This document shows, one piece after another, positions 7,877 to 16,034 of a DNA stretch of 64,000 bases. Origin of the DNA: Deltaproteobacteria bacterium (GTDB lineage Bacteria; Desulfobacterota; Binatia; Binatales; Binataceae); NCBI GenBank assembly GCA_003161515.1, contig PMOH01000316.1:11385-75384 (forward strand). Direction: 5' to 3'. Made by a program: the position numbers and the translations under genes. The notes under the pieces are model-generated. The model did no database searches, was not told where the DNA came from, and saw nothing but the letters and a program-made list of their open reading frames with translations. Positions within the stretch are counted from its first letter, which is position 1, and every line of letters begins with the position of its first letter.

Positions 7877-8530
7877 ATGAAAAGCATACCTAGTTGGCTA
7901 TTGGCACTTTTAATCTTGCTGACACCGGTGACGGCTATGCCGCAAAGCGGCTCCTTCACCGCGCGCGGCTACACATCCAGTGATCGGAGTGTAGGCGCCG
8001 TACGAAGCGGCAGAATCAGCACGCACATCGGTACTCACGCCCATCTAGTTTGTCGCGACCGCAGCGGAAAGGTGGTTTGGACCCGCGACGCCGATAACAT
8101 GCTGACCACGGTGGGCGCGAATCTATATCTGACTGATACGATCGTGAGCGGCGTCTCGTCGCCAACTTGGTACGTCGGACTGCTTTATGGGACGAGCGTC
8201 GCGACGTTCGCGACTGCGGATACCATGTCGTCGAACGGCTGGGCTACCGGCACCGGCGGTGGGGAAGTTACCGGCACGCAGGTCACCAACTCGACGCGGC
8301 CGGCGTTTACCCCAGGCAGCGTTTCGGCCGGAAGCGTCAGCAATACCGGATCGCCGGCGGTCTTCACCGGCAACGCCACGGTTACCCTTCAGGGCTTTAT
8401 CTTCGTGAATAATTCGACGCTCGCAGGCACGACCGGAACTTTGATGGGCGAGGGGACTTTTACTGCCGCGCCGATCGCGGCGGGCTACACCATCACCGTA
8501 ACGGTGACCGATAACGTAACCCCTGGTTGA
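7877..8530 (+). CDS. Signal-peptide-bearing beta-rich protein in the head cluster
   Basis: The start is ATG 7877 with TAGGAGGG upstream. MKSIPSWLLALLILLTPVTAMPQ is a classic signal peptide. The remainder (217 residues in all) is a Gly/Thr/Ser-rich beta protein with DNMLTTVGANLYLTDTIV and repeated TVTVTDN-type strands, as seen in virion surface proteins. It lies directly after the scaffold gene and is coupled to the next gene. A signal peptide on a virion-operon protein is unusual; export to the periplasm or a retained hydrophobic anchor are both possible. Confidence 0.7.
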   Translation: MKSIPSWLLALLILLTPVTAMPQSGSFTARGYTSSDRSVGAVRSGRISTHIGTHAHLVCRDRSGKVVWTRDADNMLTTVGANLYLTDTIVSGVSSPTWYVGLLYGTSVATFATADTMSSNGWATGTGGGEVTGTQVTNSTRPAFTPGSVSAGSVSNTGSPAVFTGNATVTLQGFIFVNNSTLAGTTGTLMGEGTFTAAPIAAGYTITVTVTDNVTPG

Positions 8531-8541
8531 GAGCTAGCCCG

Positions 8542-10521
8542 ATGCGGCGTTGGGGAATAATCGGCGTTCTGCTTGCGCTGCTCCTGTTTTGGATCGGCAA
8601 TGCCAGCGCCGGCGTCAAGTTCTTCAGTGGCTTTGAGACGGGCGATTTTAGCGAATGGTCATCAACCACGGGTTCACCTGGCGTAGTTACATCACCCGTA
8701 ACACTTGGTGGCTATTCGGAACAAACTACTTGGGGCTCGGTAAACTATGCGGTAAGCGGTAGCGTTCTGAGTGGCACAACAGGGGTTTTGCGGTTTTCGT
8801 TTAATACCAATGCAGCCTCACCAACTACTACCAATCAGATTGTTTTTACTCAGATTTTTAATACCTCCGCTCAGGTTCCTGCGGCAATCCGGCTGCAAAC
8901 TGACTCGACTGGGAATCTCACTTTCGGGGTTAGAAGCCTTGCCGGCACTTTAGGAAACTTCACGCTCCAACCCAATACCTGGTACACGATAGAACTAAAG
9001 TGTCTGGTCGGAACTACGACGAGCAACGGTACGGTCGAAGCACGGGTCAATGGGTCTGTAGTCTTTACAACTAGCTCCACCAATACCGGTACTGTCAATC
9101 TGGACCACATATGGCTAGGCCCGATGACCAATCCGGGGGGATCGCTAACCGGCCACCTGTGGTTCGACGATGTTATGGTCCGCGACGATCAATATCCCGG
9201 CCGCGGTTATTGCATCGCGCGACAAGGCGTCACTGGTACTCCTACCTATACAGGTTGGACCGCGAATGGCTTGAGTACCGCAGCTTTGAATTGGTCGGAG
9301 ACGCCCTACAACGCGACCGATAATGAAAGCACGACTACGGCGTCGACGCCGGAACAGAGCATGCTGATGGGCTCGTTCAACTCCGCGGGATCGGCCTCGG
9401 AAGGCAGCGGCGTCCTGACCAGCGCGGCTACGATCAACGCCGCCAAGACGGCGATGGTCGCTCAGTCCTCTTTCACCACCTCCAAGGCATTACAGATTCT
9501 CGATCGCCTCAGCGGCTCAGACACTCTCACCACCGTCACCGCGACCTCGAGCGACGCCTACTACGACGGCGGAATCTATACTCCTACCTATGCCAACCTG
9601 ACTTCATCCAGCACCGAGATCGGCGTCAAGAACACCGGCACTGGAACCGGGACCGCGCGGGTTGAGGATATGTGGGAGATGGTCGATTTCGCATCGACGG
9701 TCCCGGTATCGAGCTCGTTCGGCAATGGCGGTTCTGTCACGGCTTCGAGAGCGGCGACCGTATCGAAGTCGAGTCCCTTCGGCAACGGCGCGCCTATCAC
9801 CGGATCGCGTGTCGCAAGCCTCGCGCGTTCTGCGCCATTTGGCAACGGGGGGATCATCAGTGGAGCGCGCGCGCCCAGCACGCGACCCTCGGGTTCGTTT
9901 GGAAATGGAGGCTTGGTCTCAGGCGCGCGGGCGGCGGCCGTCGCCAAGACCCCCAACTTCGGTAACGGCGGATCGGTCCTAGGATCGAGCGCCGAACAGC
10001 TAGCGAGGTCGGGCACCTTGGGCAACGGGGGCATTGTCGCGGGTTCTAGATCGGCGTCACTCACGAGGTCCGCCGCATTTGGGAATGGCGGGACGATCTC
10101 TGGCCTCATCCATAAATTAGTTGTGCTATTCGGTTCTTTCGGAAATGGGGGCGGTATGGCAGCAACACGCACGGCCAAAGTTACAAAGTCGGGTTCGTTC
10201 GGTCATGGTGGCGTACTTCTGAGTTCGCGGGCCGTCTCGGTCGCACGGGGAGGCAACTTCGGGAATGGCGGCCTGATCTCAGGGTTGCGCAATCTGTTGG
10301 CGCGAATCGTTGCATTCTTCGGCGGGGGCGGTTCGGTGATTGGGAATGCTACCGCGACCAAGACCCCGACCCCGGTGGCGACCCCGACCCCGGTGGCGCC
10401 GATCGTTAATCTGACAATGCCGATCTATCCGACGGTTTACGAAGACCCCGCGATGTGGCCGACCGTGCCTTTGACAGCGCCGCTTTATCCGAGGATCTAT
10501 CTTGAAGCGAGGATGCCCTGA
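8542..10521 (+). CDS. Exported LamG-like protein with ten 20-residue FGNGG repeats
   Basis: I take ATG 8542 as the start; TTG 8527, coupled to the upstream stop, is possible. MRRWGIIGVLLALLLFWIGNASA is a signal peptide. Residues about 25-220 look like a concanavalin/LamG-type beta sandwich (FFSGFETGDFSEW, WYTIELK, HLWFDDVMV). A second beta domain follows, then ten 20-residue units built on FGNGG, plus a partial eleventh, then a Pro-Thr linker and a Pro/Tyr-rich C-terminus. The shape is that of an exported, sugar-binding, repetitive surface protein. It sits between scaffold and capsid genes. Confidence 0.7.
   Translation: MRRWGIIGVLLALLLFWIGNASAGVKFFSGFETGDFSEWSSTTGSPGVVTSPVTLGGYSEQTTWGSVNYAVSGSVLSGTTGVLRFSFNTNAASPTTTNQIVFTQIFNTSAQVPAAIRLQTDSTGNLTFGVRSLAGTLGNFTLQPNTWYTIELKCLVGTTTSNGTVEARVNGSVVFTTSSTNTGTVNLDHIWLGPMTNPGGSLTGHLWFDDVMVRDDQYPGRGYCIARQGVTGTPTYTGWTANGLSTAALNWSETPYNATDNESTTTASTPEQSMLMGSFNSAGSASEGSGVLTSAATINAAKTAMVAQSSFTTSKALQILDRLSGSDTLTTVTATSSDAYYDGGIYTPTYANLTSSSTEIGVKNTGTGTGTARVEDMWEMVDFASTVPVSSSFGNGGSVTASRAATVSKSSPFGNGAPITGSRVASLARSAPFGNGGIISGARAPSTRPSGSFGNGGLVSGARAAAVAKTPNFGNGGSVLGSSAEQLARSGTLGNGGIVAGSRSASLTRSAAFGNGGTISGLIHKLVVLFGSFGNGGGMAATRTAKVTKSGSFGHGGVLLSSRAVSVARGGNFGNGGLISGLRNLLARIVAFFGGGGSVIGNATATKTPTPVATPTPVAPIVNLTMPIYPTVYEDPAMWPTVPLTAPLYPRIYLEARMP
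9712..10332 (+). repeat. 60-nt in-frame tandem repeat (FGNGG units)
   Basis: The codons for FGNGG recur exactly every 60 nt near 9718, 9778, 9838 and onward to 10318. This gives ten full 20-residue units and one partial unit in which N is lost (FGGGG). The DNA of the units has diverged while the Gly-Asn-Gly-Gly core is kept, so the repeat is held by protein-level selection. A short Arg/Ser/Ala helix-like part alternates with the turn. Confidence 0.85.
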
Positions 10522-10898
10522 TGAAAACTCTCAAAAGACTTGGCTTCTCAATTCCGCTCGCCCTGCTCCTCGCTTTTCCGACGTTCGCGGCCCAGCAGCA
10601 ACAGGTCTATGTCGCCGGGGCGAAGGGCGTCGTCCTCAACATCACCCCGAACACCGCGACCCAGCCGCCGGTAAATTTAACTGGGGCGACGGTCACCCTC
10701 GTAATCATCTCGCCAATCAGTGTGCGCCATGTGGTCACAGCGACGGTCGCCAACGGTGGGACGAGTGCAACCTACACTACTCTCGCAACGGATTTCCCTA
10801 CCGCCGGCGCCTACCAACTGCAACTCGTTGCGCAGTGGGGATCGGGGGTGCTCATATCGAGTGCGGCCTTCAATCTCACGGTGAGCCCCGCTCTCTGA
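10521..10898 (+). CDS. Exported Ig-like/BppU-like beta protein
   Basis: 125 residues; the start overlaps the previous stop (ATGA). MKTLKRLGFSIPLALLLAFPTFAAQ is a signal peptide. The mature part (GATVTLVIISP, TLATDFPTAGAYQLQLVAQW) matches the single beta-sandwich pattern of Ig-like and BppU-N-type domains of tail and head appendages. It is the third consecutive exported-type protein before the capsid gene. Family placement is by pattern only. Confidence 0.6.
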   Translation: MKTLKRLGFSIPLALLLAFPTFAAQQQQVYVAGAKGVVLNITPNTATQPPVNLTGATVTLVIISPISVRHVVTATVANGGTSATYTTLATDFPTAGAYQLQLVAQWGSGVLISSAAFNLTVSPAL

Positions 10899-10901
10899 GG
10901 T

Positions 10902-10928
10902 TTGACAAGCGTTCGGTAAAGGCATAGT
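10902..10928 (+). promoter_or_regulatory. Possible promoter upstream of the major capsid gene
   Basis: A perfect -35 TTGACA (10902-10907) lies just after the stop of the exported-protein gene, with a weaker -10 candidate CATAGT at 10923-10928 (15-nt spacer). The -10 and spacing are poor, so this is tentative. A dedicated promoter for the capsid gene would be sensible. Confidence 0.3.
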
Positions 10929-10950
10929 TGCACCAAGCAGAGAGCCTGAG

Positions 10951-11106
10951 ATAGCGGCGGAGCGGCTGGCGGCAGATCCAAAGGCGACTCCCAAACTATT
11001 TCGCCGGATGAAGAGCTGGCAGATCCAAGCGCAGACCGGCAAGAACCTGGGGCGGGTAGGGAACGGCGCGAAGCGGTCCCCCCGGAAAAAGCGGAAGATC
11101 CGATGA
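10951..11106 (+). CDS. Possible small basic protein upstream of capsid, start unresolved
   Basis: The frame is open from 10906 to TGA 11104. It reads like protein from about 10951 (AAERLAADPKATPKLFRRM) and ends very basic (RSPRKKRKIR). The only canonical start is ATG 11008, giving 32 residues; the better-looking part upstream has no NTG start. It could be a small DNA-binding head protein, or a decayed gene. Weak call. Confidence 0.3.
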   Translation: MAAERLAADPKATPKLFRRMKSWQIQAQTGKNLGRVGNGAKRSPRKKRKIR

Positions 11107-11162
11107 CCGTGGAAAGTTGGTAAGAACGTCACAACTTTTTACGGAGACGGAGTTCTCGCAAA

Positions 11163-12533
11163 ATGTCGAGCCCAGGCACTTTCGTAAATTTCCCGCCGCA
11201 ACTCCTTGGGATGTTGCAGCAAAATTTCCTCGATCGCGAACTCGAGGAAGGTCTCGATTCCTATCTGGCCTACCGGCGCGAAGCGGTCCAGGAGACTATC
11301 CCAGCGCGGATCGGCGCGACCCTCACTATGACCAGAAAGGGGCGTAAGACCCCGATCACGCAACCGCTCGATCCGACCCAGGTCGGCACCAACCTCGACA
11401 ATGGGATGACGCCCTCGACGTTCTCCATCGAGCAGTACAGCTTCTCGATGAAGGAATGGGCGGATACCGTCGATACCGATTTGATGGGCGAATTGGCGGG
11501 CATAGCCAATCAGCTTATCGCCAACTCGCGGAACAACGGCGTCCAAGCCGCGCAGTCGATGGAGCGCATCGCGCGTAATGATTTGTTCGCCGCATACATG
11601 AGCGGCAACTCGCGCGTCCTCGCCGTCAACTCGCAGACGTCGATCCAGGTCGACGATATCCGCGGCTTCGGCACGGTCCTCGTAAACGGCACACCGCAGG
11701 GTGTGAGCTCGGCGACTCCGTTGGCGATCACCGAATACAACGATTCCGGAACTTTGGCGACGGCCACGCAGGCGCTCAACGTCACGGGCGTCGCCCCGGA
11801 CGCGACGAACGTGAGCTCCACCAGCATCACCGGTGGGCTGTCGGGAGTGCTGACCTTGGCGGCCGGCGCGGCCAATACGATCCAGGTGGGCGACTCGGTC
11901 ATCTCGAACAATGCCCCCAAGGTGTTCCGGCCGTTCGGCAAACGCCTGACGAGTTTGCTAAATGGCGCCGACGTTCTCACCATGTCGATCGTCGATGATG
12001 TCCGGGCCTATCTGCTGGATAACGGCGTTCCGCCGATGCCCGATGGCACCTATCACATGATTTTGGATAACACCTCGATGCGTCAGTTGAGGGCCGATCA
12101 GGACTTCAAAGTCCTGTTCGCAGGGCGCGAGGAGACTCCGGAGTTTCGCGGCGGCGATATCGTGCGCCTGCTTGGCATAACTTTCATCCCCACCACGGAA
12201 ACCTTTGTCCAAAATCCCGGCTCCGGCGTTGGGGTGCGAGTACGCCGGCCGATCATCATGGGGGCCGAGAGCTTGATGCAGGGTAACTTCGAAGGGCTGG
12301 ACATCTGGCTCAATCGAGAGGGCGTCAATCCGATCGGCGAGATCATGCTGATCGATAACGTCGCTCAGATTGTGAGGCCACCGCTCGATCGCCTGCAGCG
12401 CAACATCGCGCAGACCTGGACTTGGATCGGAGACTTCGCGGTCCCGACCGACGTCACCGCCACCACAGACACTATCCCCACCGCTAGTAACTCCTTGTTC
12501 AAACGCGCAGCGGTGATTGAGATAGCTGGCTGA
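11163..12533 (+). CDS. Major capsid protein
   Basis: 456 residues, preceded by ACGGAGACGGAG and an ATG at 11163. The N-terminal part (FLDRELEEGLDSYLAYRREAV, then IEQYSFSMKEWADTVDTDLM and SMERIARNDLFAAYMSGN) and the C-terminal part (HMILDNTSMRQLRAD, ending with FAVPTDVTA) fit HK97-fold coat proteins of the type whose second strand set follows PITQPLDP. A Thr/Ala-rich stretch at about 185-245 looks like an inserted beta domain. It comes after scaffold and before neck genes, as expected. Confidence 0.85.
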   Translation: MSSPGTFVNFPPQLLGMLQQNFLDRELEEGLDSYLAYRREAVQETIPARIGATLTMTRKGRKTPITQPLDPTQVGTNLDNGMTPSTFSIEQYSFSMKEWADTVDTDLMGELAGIANQLIANSRNNGVQAAQSMERIARNDLFAAYMSGNSRVLAVNSQTSIQVDDIRGFGTVLVNGTPQGVSSATPLAITEYNDSGTLATATQALNVTGVAPDATNVSSTSITGGLSGVLTLAAGAANTIQVGDSVISNNAPKVFRPFGKRLTSLLNGADVLTMSIVDDVRAYLLDNGVPPMPDGTYHMILDNTSMRQLRADQDFKVLFAGREETPEFRGGDIVRLLGITFIPTTETFVQNPGSGVGVRVRRPIIMGAESLMQGNFEGLDIWLNREGVNPIGEIMLIDNVAQIVRPPLDRLQRNIAQTWTWIGDFAVPTDVTATTDTIPTASNSLFKRAAVIEIAG

Positions 12534-12562
12534 TCGTTATATCGTAATCCGATGACTAAGAG

Positions 12563-12694
12563 TTGCCCGAGAAAGGGAATATCATTCCGGCCTGTTTGCC
12601 GTGTAATGCGTCGAAGCAGGAACGGCCGTTCGAGGAATTCTGTCGAGAGCGAGGAGTCGATCCCGACCAGATTCTCAACGGCCTGCCCAACTAA
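12563..12694 (+). pseudogene. HNH-endonuclease C-terminal remnant, or 43-residue zinc peptide
   Basis: Between the capsid and next gene a short frame from TTG 12563 reads MPEKGNIIPACLPCNASKQE and ends DQILNGLPN. The piece NIIPACLPCNASK matches the last beta strand and second CxxC of HNH homing nucleases, and ERPFEEFCRERG is typical of what follows. The first half of an HNH protein (the DHxxP part) is absent upstream. I therefore read it as the tail of a lost HNH gene; a working micro-protein is less likely. Confidence 0.5.
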
Positions 12695-12717
12695 AGCAGG
12701 GAGAGAGGAGAACTCAG

Positions 12718-12963
12718 ATGGCCGAAGTAACGCGAGTAGATAAAGAGTTTCCACGGGTTCCCGCCGACGCGGCACCCACCAAGAGAGGATTGCGCAGCGG
12801 CGGGCCCTCGATGAATGTTCCGGGCGACGGCGGCGTGCGCAAGGCCAAAGGTACGCTACCGGGAAATCGCGCAGGTCGTTCGGCGGTGGACTATGCCGAT
12901 GCGATGTCATCGGTGGGCGGGCCCGCTGACTCGGGCGACGGAAAGCGCGTCGATAACAAGTGA
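12718..12963 (+). CDS. Hypothetical head-region protein
   Basis: 81 residues, polar and Gly/Asp-rich, probably disordered, preceded by AGGGAGAGAGGAG. No hydrophobic core or motif is visible. The strong ribosome site and position after the capsid gene suggest a virion or assembly protein. Confidence 0.55.
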   Translation: MAEVTRVDKEFPRVPADAAPTKRGLRSGGPSMNVPGDGGVRKAKGTLPGNRAGRSAVDYADAMSSVGGPADSGDGKRVDNK

Positions 12964-12978
12964 CCGGCGGTTAGCCCA

Positions 12979-13311
12979 ATGCCCACGGTGAGAAAAATCG
13001 TTACGGCGAAGCGACCAAGCAAGCAGGTCAAACATCCGGTGCAACCCGGCACCTATTGGCCCGGCCAAGAGATTCGGGAGCAAAAGCAGACCGATACGGT
13101 CAAGGCGCTTTATTCCCGAACCGGCGCTACCGTCGAGCGCGAAACGATTCCCGGAATCGGTGTCGTGCGCGAGGTAGACGCCGACGATCGCTATGTTCCG
13201 GGATGGGACAGGCTGCCCGGCGCCTCGGCCGCCGCAGAACGGGTTGCGGAGCGCCGCGAGGACGGCCAGAGAAAGACACCGATCGGCGGGCCAGGCTTGA
13301 TCAGGAGATAA
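12979..13311 (+). CDS. Hypothetical head-region protein
   Basis: 110 residues, basic at the N-terminus (MPTVRKIVTAKRPSKQVK) with a compact middle (GIGVVREVDADDRYVPGWDRL) and a charged tail. It sits in the head-to-neck gene series; no family recognised. Confidence 0.55.
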   Translation: MPTVRKIVTAKRPSKQVKHPVQPGTYWPGQEIREQKQTDTVKALYSRTGATVERETIPGIGVVREVDADDRYVPGWDRLPGASAAAERVAERREDGQRKTPIGGPGLIRR

Positions 13312-13317
13312 ATTTAG

Positions 13318-13638
13318 ATGCCGACAGCACCGACGCCCCTGCAGGGCAATCCCAATGTGTTCGATGGGCGTCAACCGACGCTGATCCCGAACTTCGATCC
13401 TGTCTTCTACGAAAACGGCGCTTTGCAGTCCGAGAGCCCGCGCCAGATGAAAACCCTGCATCCGACGTCCGGTGCGACGACGTGCATGGTGCCGACCAAC
13501 AATTTTACCTACGTCAGCCACCCCGGCGGCGCCGCTGCGGCGGGCATCATTGTCTCGTATTATTACGGCAGAACCTACGAGATCTCGACCTCGCTCTATA
13601 ACGAGATGGTGACTGCGGGAATGCCGGTATCGGCATAG
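13318..13638 (+). CDS. Hypothetical virion protein
   Basis: 106 residues, beta-rich, with PNFDPVFYENGALQS and a Gly/Ala/Tyr stretch (GGAAAAGIIVSYYYGRTYEI). It starts 6 nt after the previous stop. Its composition suits a small head or neck component. No family recognised. Confidence 0.55.
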   Translation: MPTAPTPLQGNPNVFDGRQPTLIPNFDPVFYENGALQSESPRQMKTLHPTSGATTCMVPTNNFTYVSHPGGAAAAGIIVSYYYGRTYEISTSLYNEMVTAGMPVSA

Positions 13639-13678
13639 TAGAAGAGAAGATCGCGTTCGACAGGGAGAGAGAAACCAG

Positions 13679-14107
13679 ATGGCGGAATTACCTGAACTAG
13701 CGGATGCGTCGCCGCCTTACCGGGCGGTGAAGCCGGGAGTTGCAAAGGCAGGGGCGGGAGCGATGGCCAACCCGGCCGAGGAAAAACTCTCCCTGCGGCG
13801 GGGTGAAACGGAGTCCGCCCCTGCCGGCGCACACTCTGAAGAAAAGCCGGAACAGCTCCCCGTTCATAAGGCGCTGTCGAGCTTCAACGTGATGATAGGC
13901 CCGCAGATGCGAAGTTTCGAGATGGGCGAGACCATCGTTGAGCAGGGCACCATCAGGACGCTCCTCGACCTCGGCTGCCCCATCGGACAGGCTCGCGACA
14001 TGCTCCGGCATCGTTGCGGATCGTGTGGATCTATGGCTGCGATAAGCCCGACCAAGAGCGAATTGCGATCCGTCGCGGAAGCGATGGGTCTGGAGCTAAT
14101 CGGATAG
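13679..14107 (+). CDS. Hypothetical virion-region protein
   Basis: 142 residues, preceded by CAGGGAGAGAG. The first half is polar and Pro/Glu-rich. The second half is folded, with FNVMIGPQMRSFEMGETIVE and four Cys residues near the end (C at PIGQ, then HRCGSCGSM). Directly adjacent to the next gene. A head-completion role is a guess from position. Confidence 0.5.
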   Translation: MAELPELADASPPYRAVKPGVAKAGAGAMANPAEEKLSLRRGETESAPAGAHSEEKPEQLPVHKALSSFNVMIGPQMRSFEMGETIVEQGTIRTLLDLGCPIGQARDMLRHRCGSCGSMAAISPTKSELRSVAEAMGLELIG

Positions 14108-14923
14108 GTGCTGACCGGACAACAAAAGGTCACGATACGCCGGCAGCTTCGGTATCCGGCGATCGGCGTCTCGCGTACTTCGGTTGGCGGCCAATCGTTA
14201 GCCAGTGGTGGGCAGGGCTTCCGCTACTTTCAGGCGTACGGCCGGCTCGAGTACATCCTGAACAATCTTCAGCCGTATGAAGAAGCGCAGATCATCGGAT
14301 CTGCCGTAGGGTCGATCTCGATTCTCGGTCTGACAGCGGTCGGCGATACTGTCTCGGTCACTCTGTCGGGCGCAGGACTGGTGAGCCCAGTCACACTGAC
14401 CGTAACCGCTGTCCTCGGCGATAATCCGGTCAGCCTCTCGAATAAGTTGGCGGCCTTGGCTCTTCAGAATCCCGCGCTCATCAGTGCAGGCTTCATGGCG
14501 GTGACTCCATACGGAACGGGACCTTTCGCGCAGAACGCTGTCCCTCTGCCGGAAGTGGCGTTCTTCAATCCCAAGCCTTTCACCATCGCGGCGGCAGCCA
14601 CGGGACAAACCGGGTCGGCTGTCACCACAGATGGCAGCCCGGTTACGGATCCGATAGCGATAGTTGACGATTCGACGAGCCCCGTGACGACGCTAACCGG
14701 CTTCATTCCAATTCTGATCTACCTCGAGGGCGCGATCGCGGGCACGACGCAGAATCTCGATACTTCGAAAGCGGACGTGTGGACCGCGCGCACCGATGAG
14801 CCCGAGATGCGGATCAAGCTCTATAATTACTGGCGTCGAGCGTTGGCGCGGCATCTCGAGGTTCCGCTCTGGGAAGACTTTAACGATTACGGCGGCGGCG
14901 TGCCGACGATGGCTACAATCTGA
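14108..14923 (+). CDS. Putative neck or minor head protein with inserted beta domain
   Basis: 271 residues, GTG start directly after the previous stop. A shell-like N-terminus (GGQGFRYFQAYGRLEYILNNL) and C-terminus (MRIKLYNYWRRALARHLEVPLW) flank an insert at about 75-190. The insert begins VGDTVSVTLSGAG and has the DNPVSLSNKLAALALQNP segment found in many phage tail and neck proteins. A similar insert is in the gene at 16024. A neck or connector role is inferred from position. Confidence 0.5.
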   Translation: MLTGQQKVTIRRQLRYPAIGVSRTSVGGQSLASGGQGFRYFQAYGRLEYILNNLQPYEEAQIIGSAVGSISILGLTAVGDTVSVTLSGAGLVSPVTLTVTAVLGDNPVSLSNKLAALALQNPALISAGFMAVTPYGTGPFAQNAVPLPEVAFFNPKPFTIAAAATGQTGSAVTTDGSPVTDPIAIVDDSTSPVTTLTGFIPILIYLEGAIAGTTQNLDTSKADVWTARTDEPEMRIKLYNYWRRALARHLEVPLWEDFNDYGGGVPTMATI

Positions 14924-15744
14924 TGTCCCACTTCAACCACATCGAAAGGCAAATTGATCGTGGTAGAGGCAAGGCCGCGAAGCATCTCGGTCCGCCCTTC
15001 GACGTTTATCGCATCCAAGCCAATGCGGCGCTGAACTATCTCGACGCGGCGAACAAAATCAGAAGCAACTTTCCGGTCTTCCGCCGAGTGCTGAAGGGCC
15101 TCGAACACAAGGAAGGCCCGGATATGGGATCGCTGTTTTTCGAAATGATCGCCGACATGAGCAACTTCGTGACCGGCGATGTTTTCGTTGAACGCGACCC
15201 GTTCTATGGAACCAGCGGGTATCCTACCGCGGGTGACATCACTCCTTTCCCGACTCCGCAGTTCAACGGGATCTGCCTGGCGTTTCATGCGCCTATTCGA
15301 AAGAACATCGGCGCGCGCGTGAACCGACTCGGCATCGTATTCCGTCCGACGGGTGCTCCGGACGCGAATGGCTACTGGTCGCCGGATATCAACTCCGCGC
15401 AGCCTCTCCTGCTGTCGAATGGCAGTTGGGCTCTCGCGGCGCCGGGCGCGGCCAACGCGCTGATACCGATGGGCGTCTCAGCCAACGAGCGCTTCCATGG
15501 GGAACTCATCCATGGATTGCCGTCGTCGACGCCGCTCACCCGCTGGTTCATATTCGTACCGGCGCTGAAGGGGTTTCAGTTTCTTGAGGGGGACATCATC
15601 GCAAGTCTCGACGCGGACGCGCCGGTAGAGGACTATGCTGACATTCTCCAAAACGGCTCCCGGTACATCGTGATTCATCCGTTCGGTCAGGAGTCCGGGT
15701 TGGTCGGTAACCAGTTGGTATGTGAGCGCATAGGGCAGAACTGA
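14923..15744 (+). CDS. Conserved-looking neck-region virion protein, function unknown
   Basis: 273 residues; the ATG overlaps the previous stop. It is a well-folded sequence without obvious repeats: helical start (MSHFNHIERQIDRGRGK), central PFPTPQFNGICLAFHAP, and a beta-rich end (RYIVIHPFGQESGLVG). It is coupled on both sides in the head-to-tail junction cluster. I cannot assign it to a family. Confidence 0.6.
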   Translation: MSHFNHIERQIDRGRGKAAKHLGPPFDVYRIQANAALNYLDAANKIRSNFPVFRRVLKGLEHKEGPDMGSLFFEMIADMSNFVTGDVFVERDPFYGTSGYPTAGDITPFPTPQFNGICLAFHAPIRKNIGARVNRLGIVFRPTGAPDANGYWSPDINSAQPLLLSNGSWALAAPGAANALIPMGVSANERFHGELIHGLPSSTPLTRWFIFVPALKGFQFLEGDIIASLDADAPVEDYADILQNGSRYIVIHPFGQESGLVGNQLVCERIGQN

Positions 15745-16034
15745 TGGCGAAGCTTAGAAAAGACGAAGTAGGCCAAGGGCGGGCGTTCTACGTTTTTTAT
15801 TGCCCCGGCTGTGGGAACTGCCACTCGTTCGAAGTGCCGCGTTGGACCTTCAGCGGTTCGATGGACAAGCCGACCTTCACGCCGTCCCTGCTCTGCAATC
15901 AGAGCGATCCGGCAAGCCGATGTCATCTTTTTGTGACAGACGGGAAAATTAAATATCAGCCTGATTGTCACCACAAGTTCGCTGGTCAAACAGTCGATAT
16001 GGTCGAGTTGGAAGATTTGGCAGATGGACGTTGA
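15744..16034 (+). CDS. DUF6527-like small zinc-site protein
   Basis: 96 residues with the signature of a small phage family: FYCPGCGNCHSFEV, a DKPTFTPSLLCN segment, RCHLFVTDGKI and DCHHKFAGQTVDM. The Cys and His residues could hold one zinc. I recognise the pattern as that of DUF6527; its role is not known to me. Both ends overlap neighbours. Confidence 0.7.
   Translation: MAKLRKDEVGQGRAFYVFYCPGCGNCHSFEVPRWTFSGSMDKPTFTPSLLCNQSDPASRCHLFVTDGKIKYQPDCHHKFAGQTVDMVELEDLADGR

Noticed and set aside
12552..12743. 63-residue Arg/Ser ORF after the capsid gene
   Set aside because: Different frame from the HNH-like peptide, low-complexity composition and overlap with the following gene's start.
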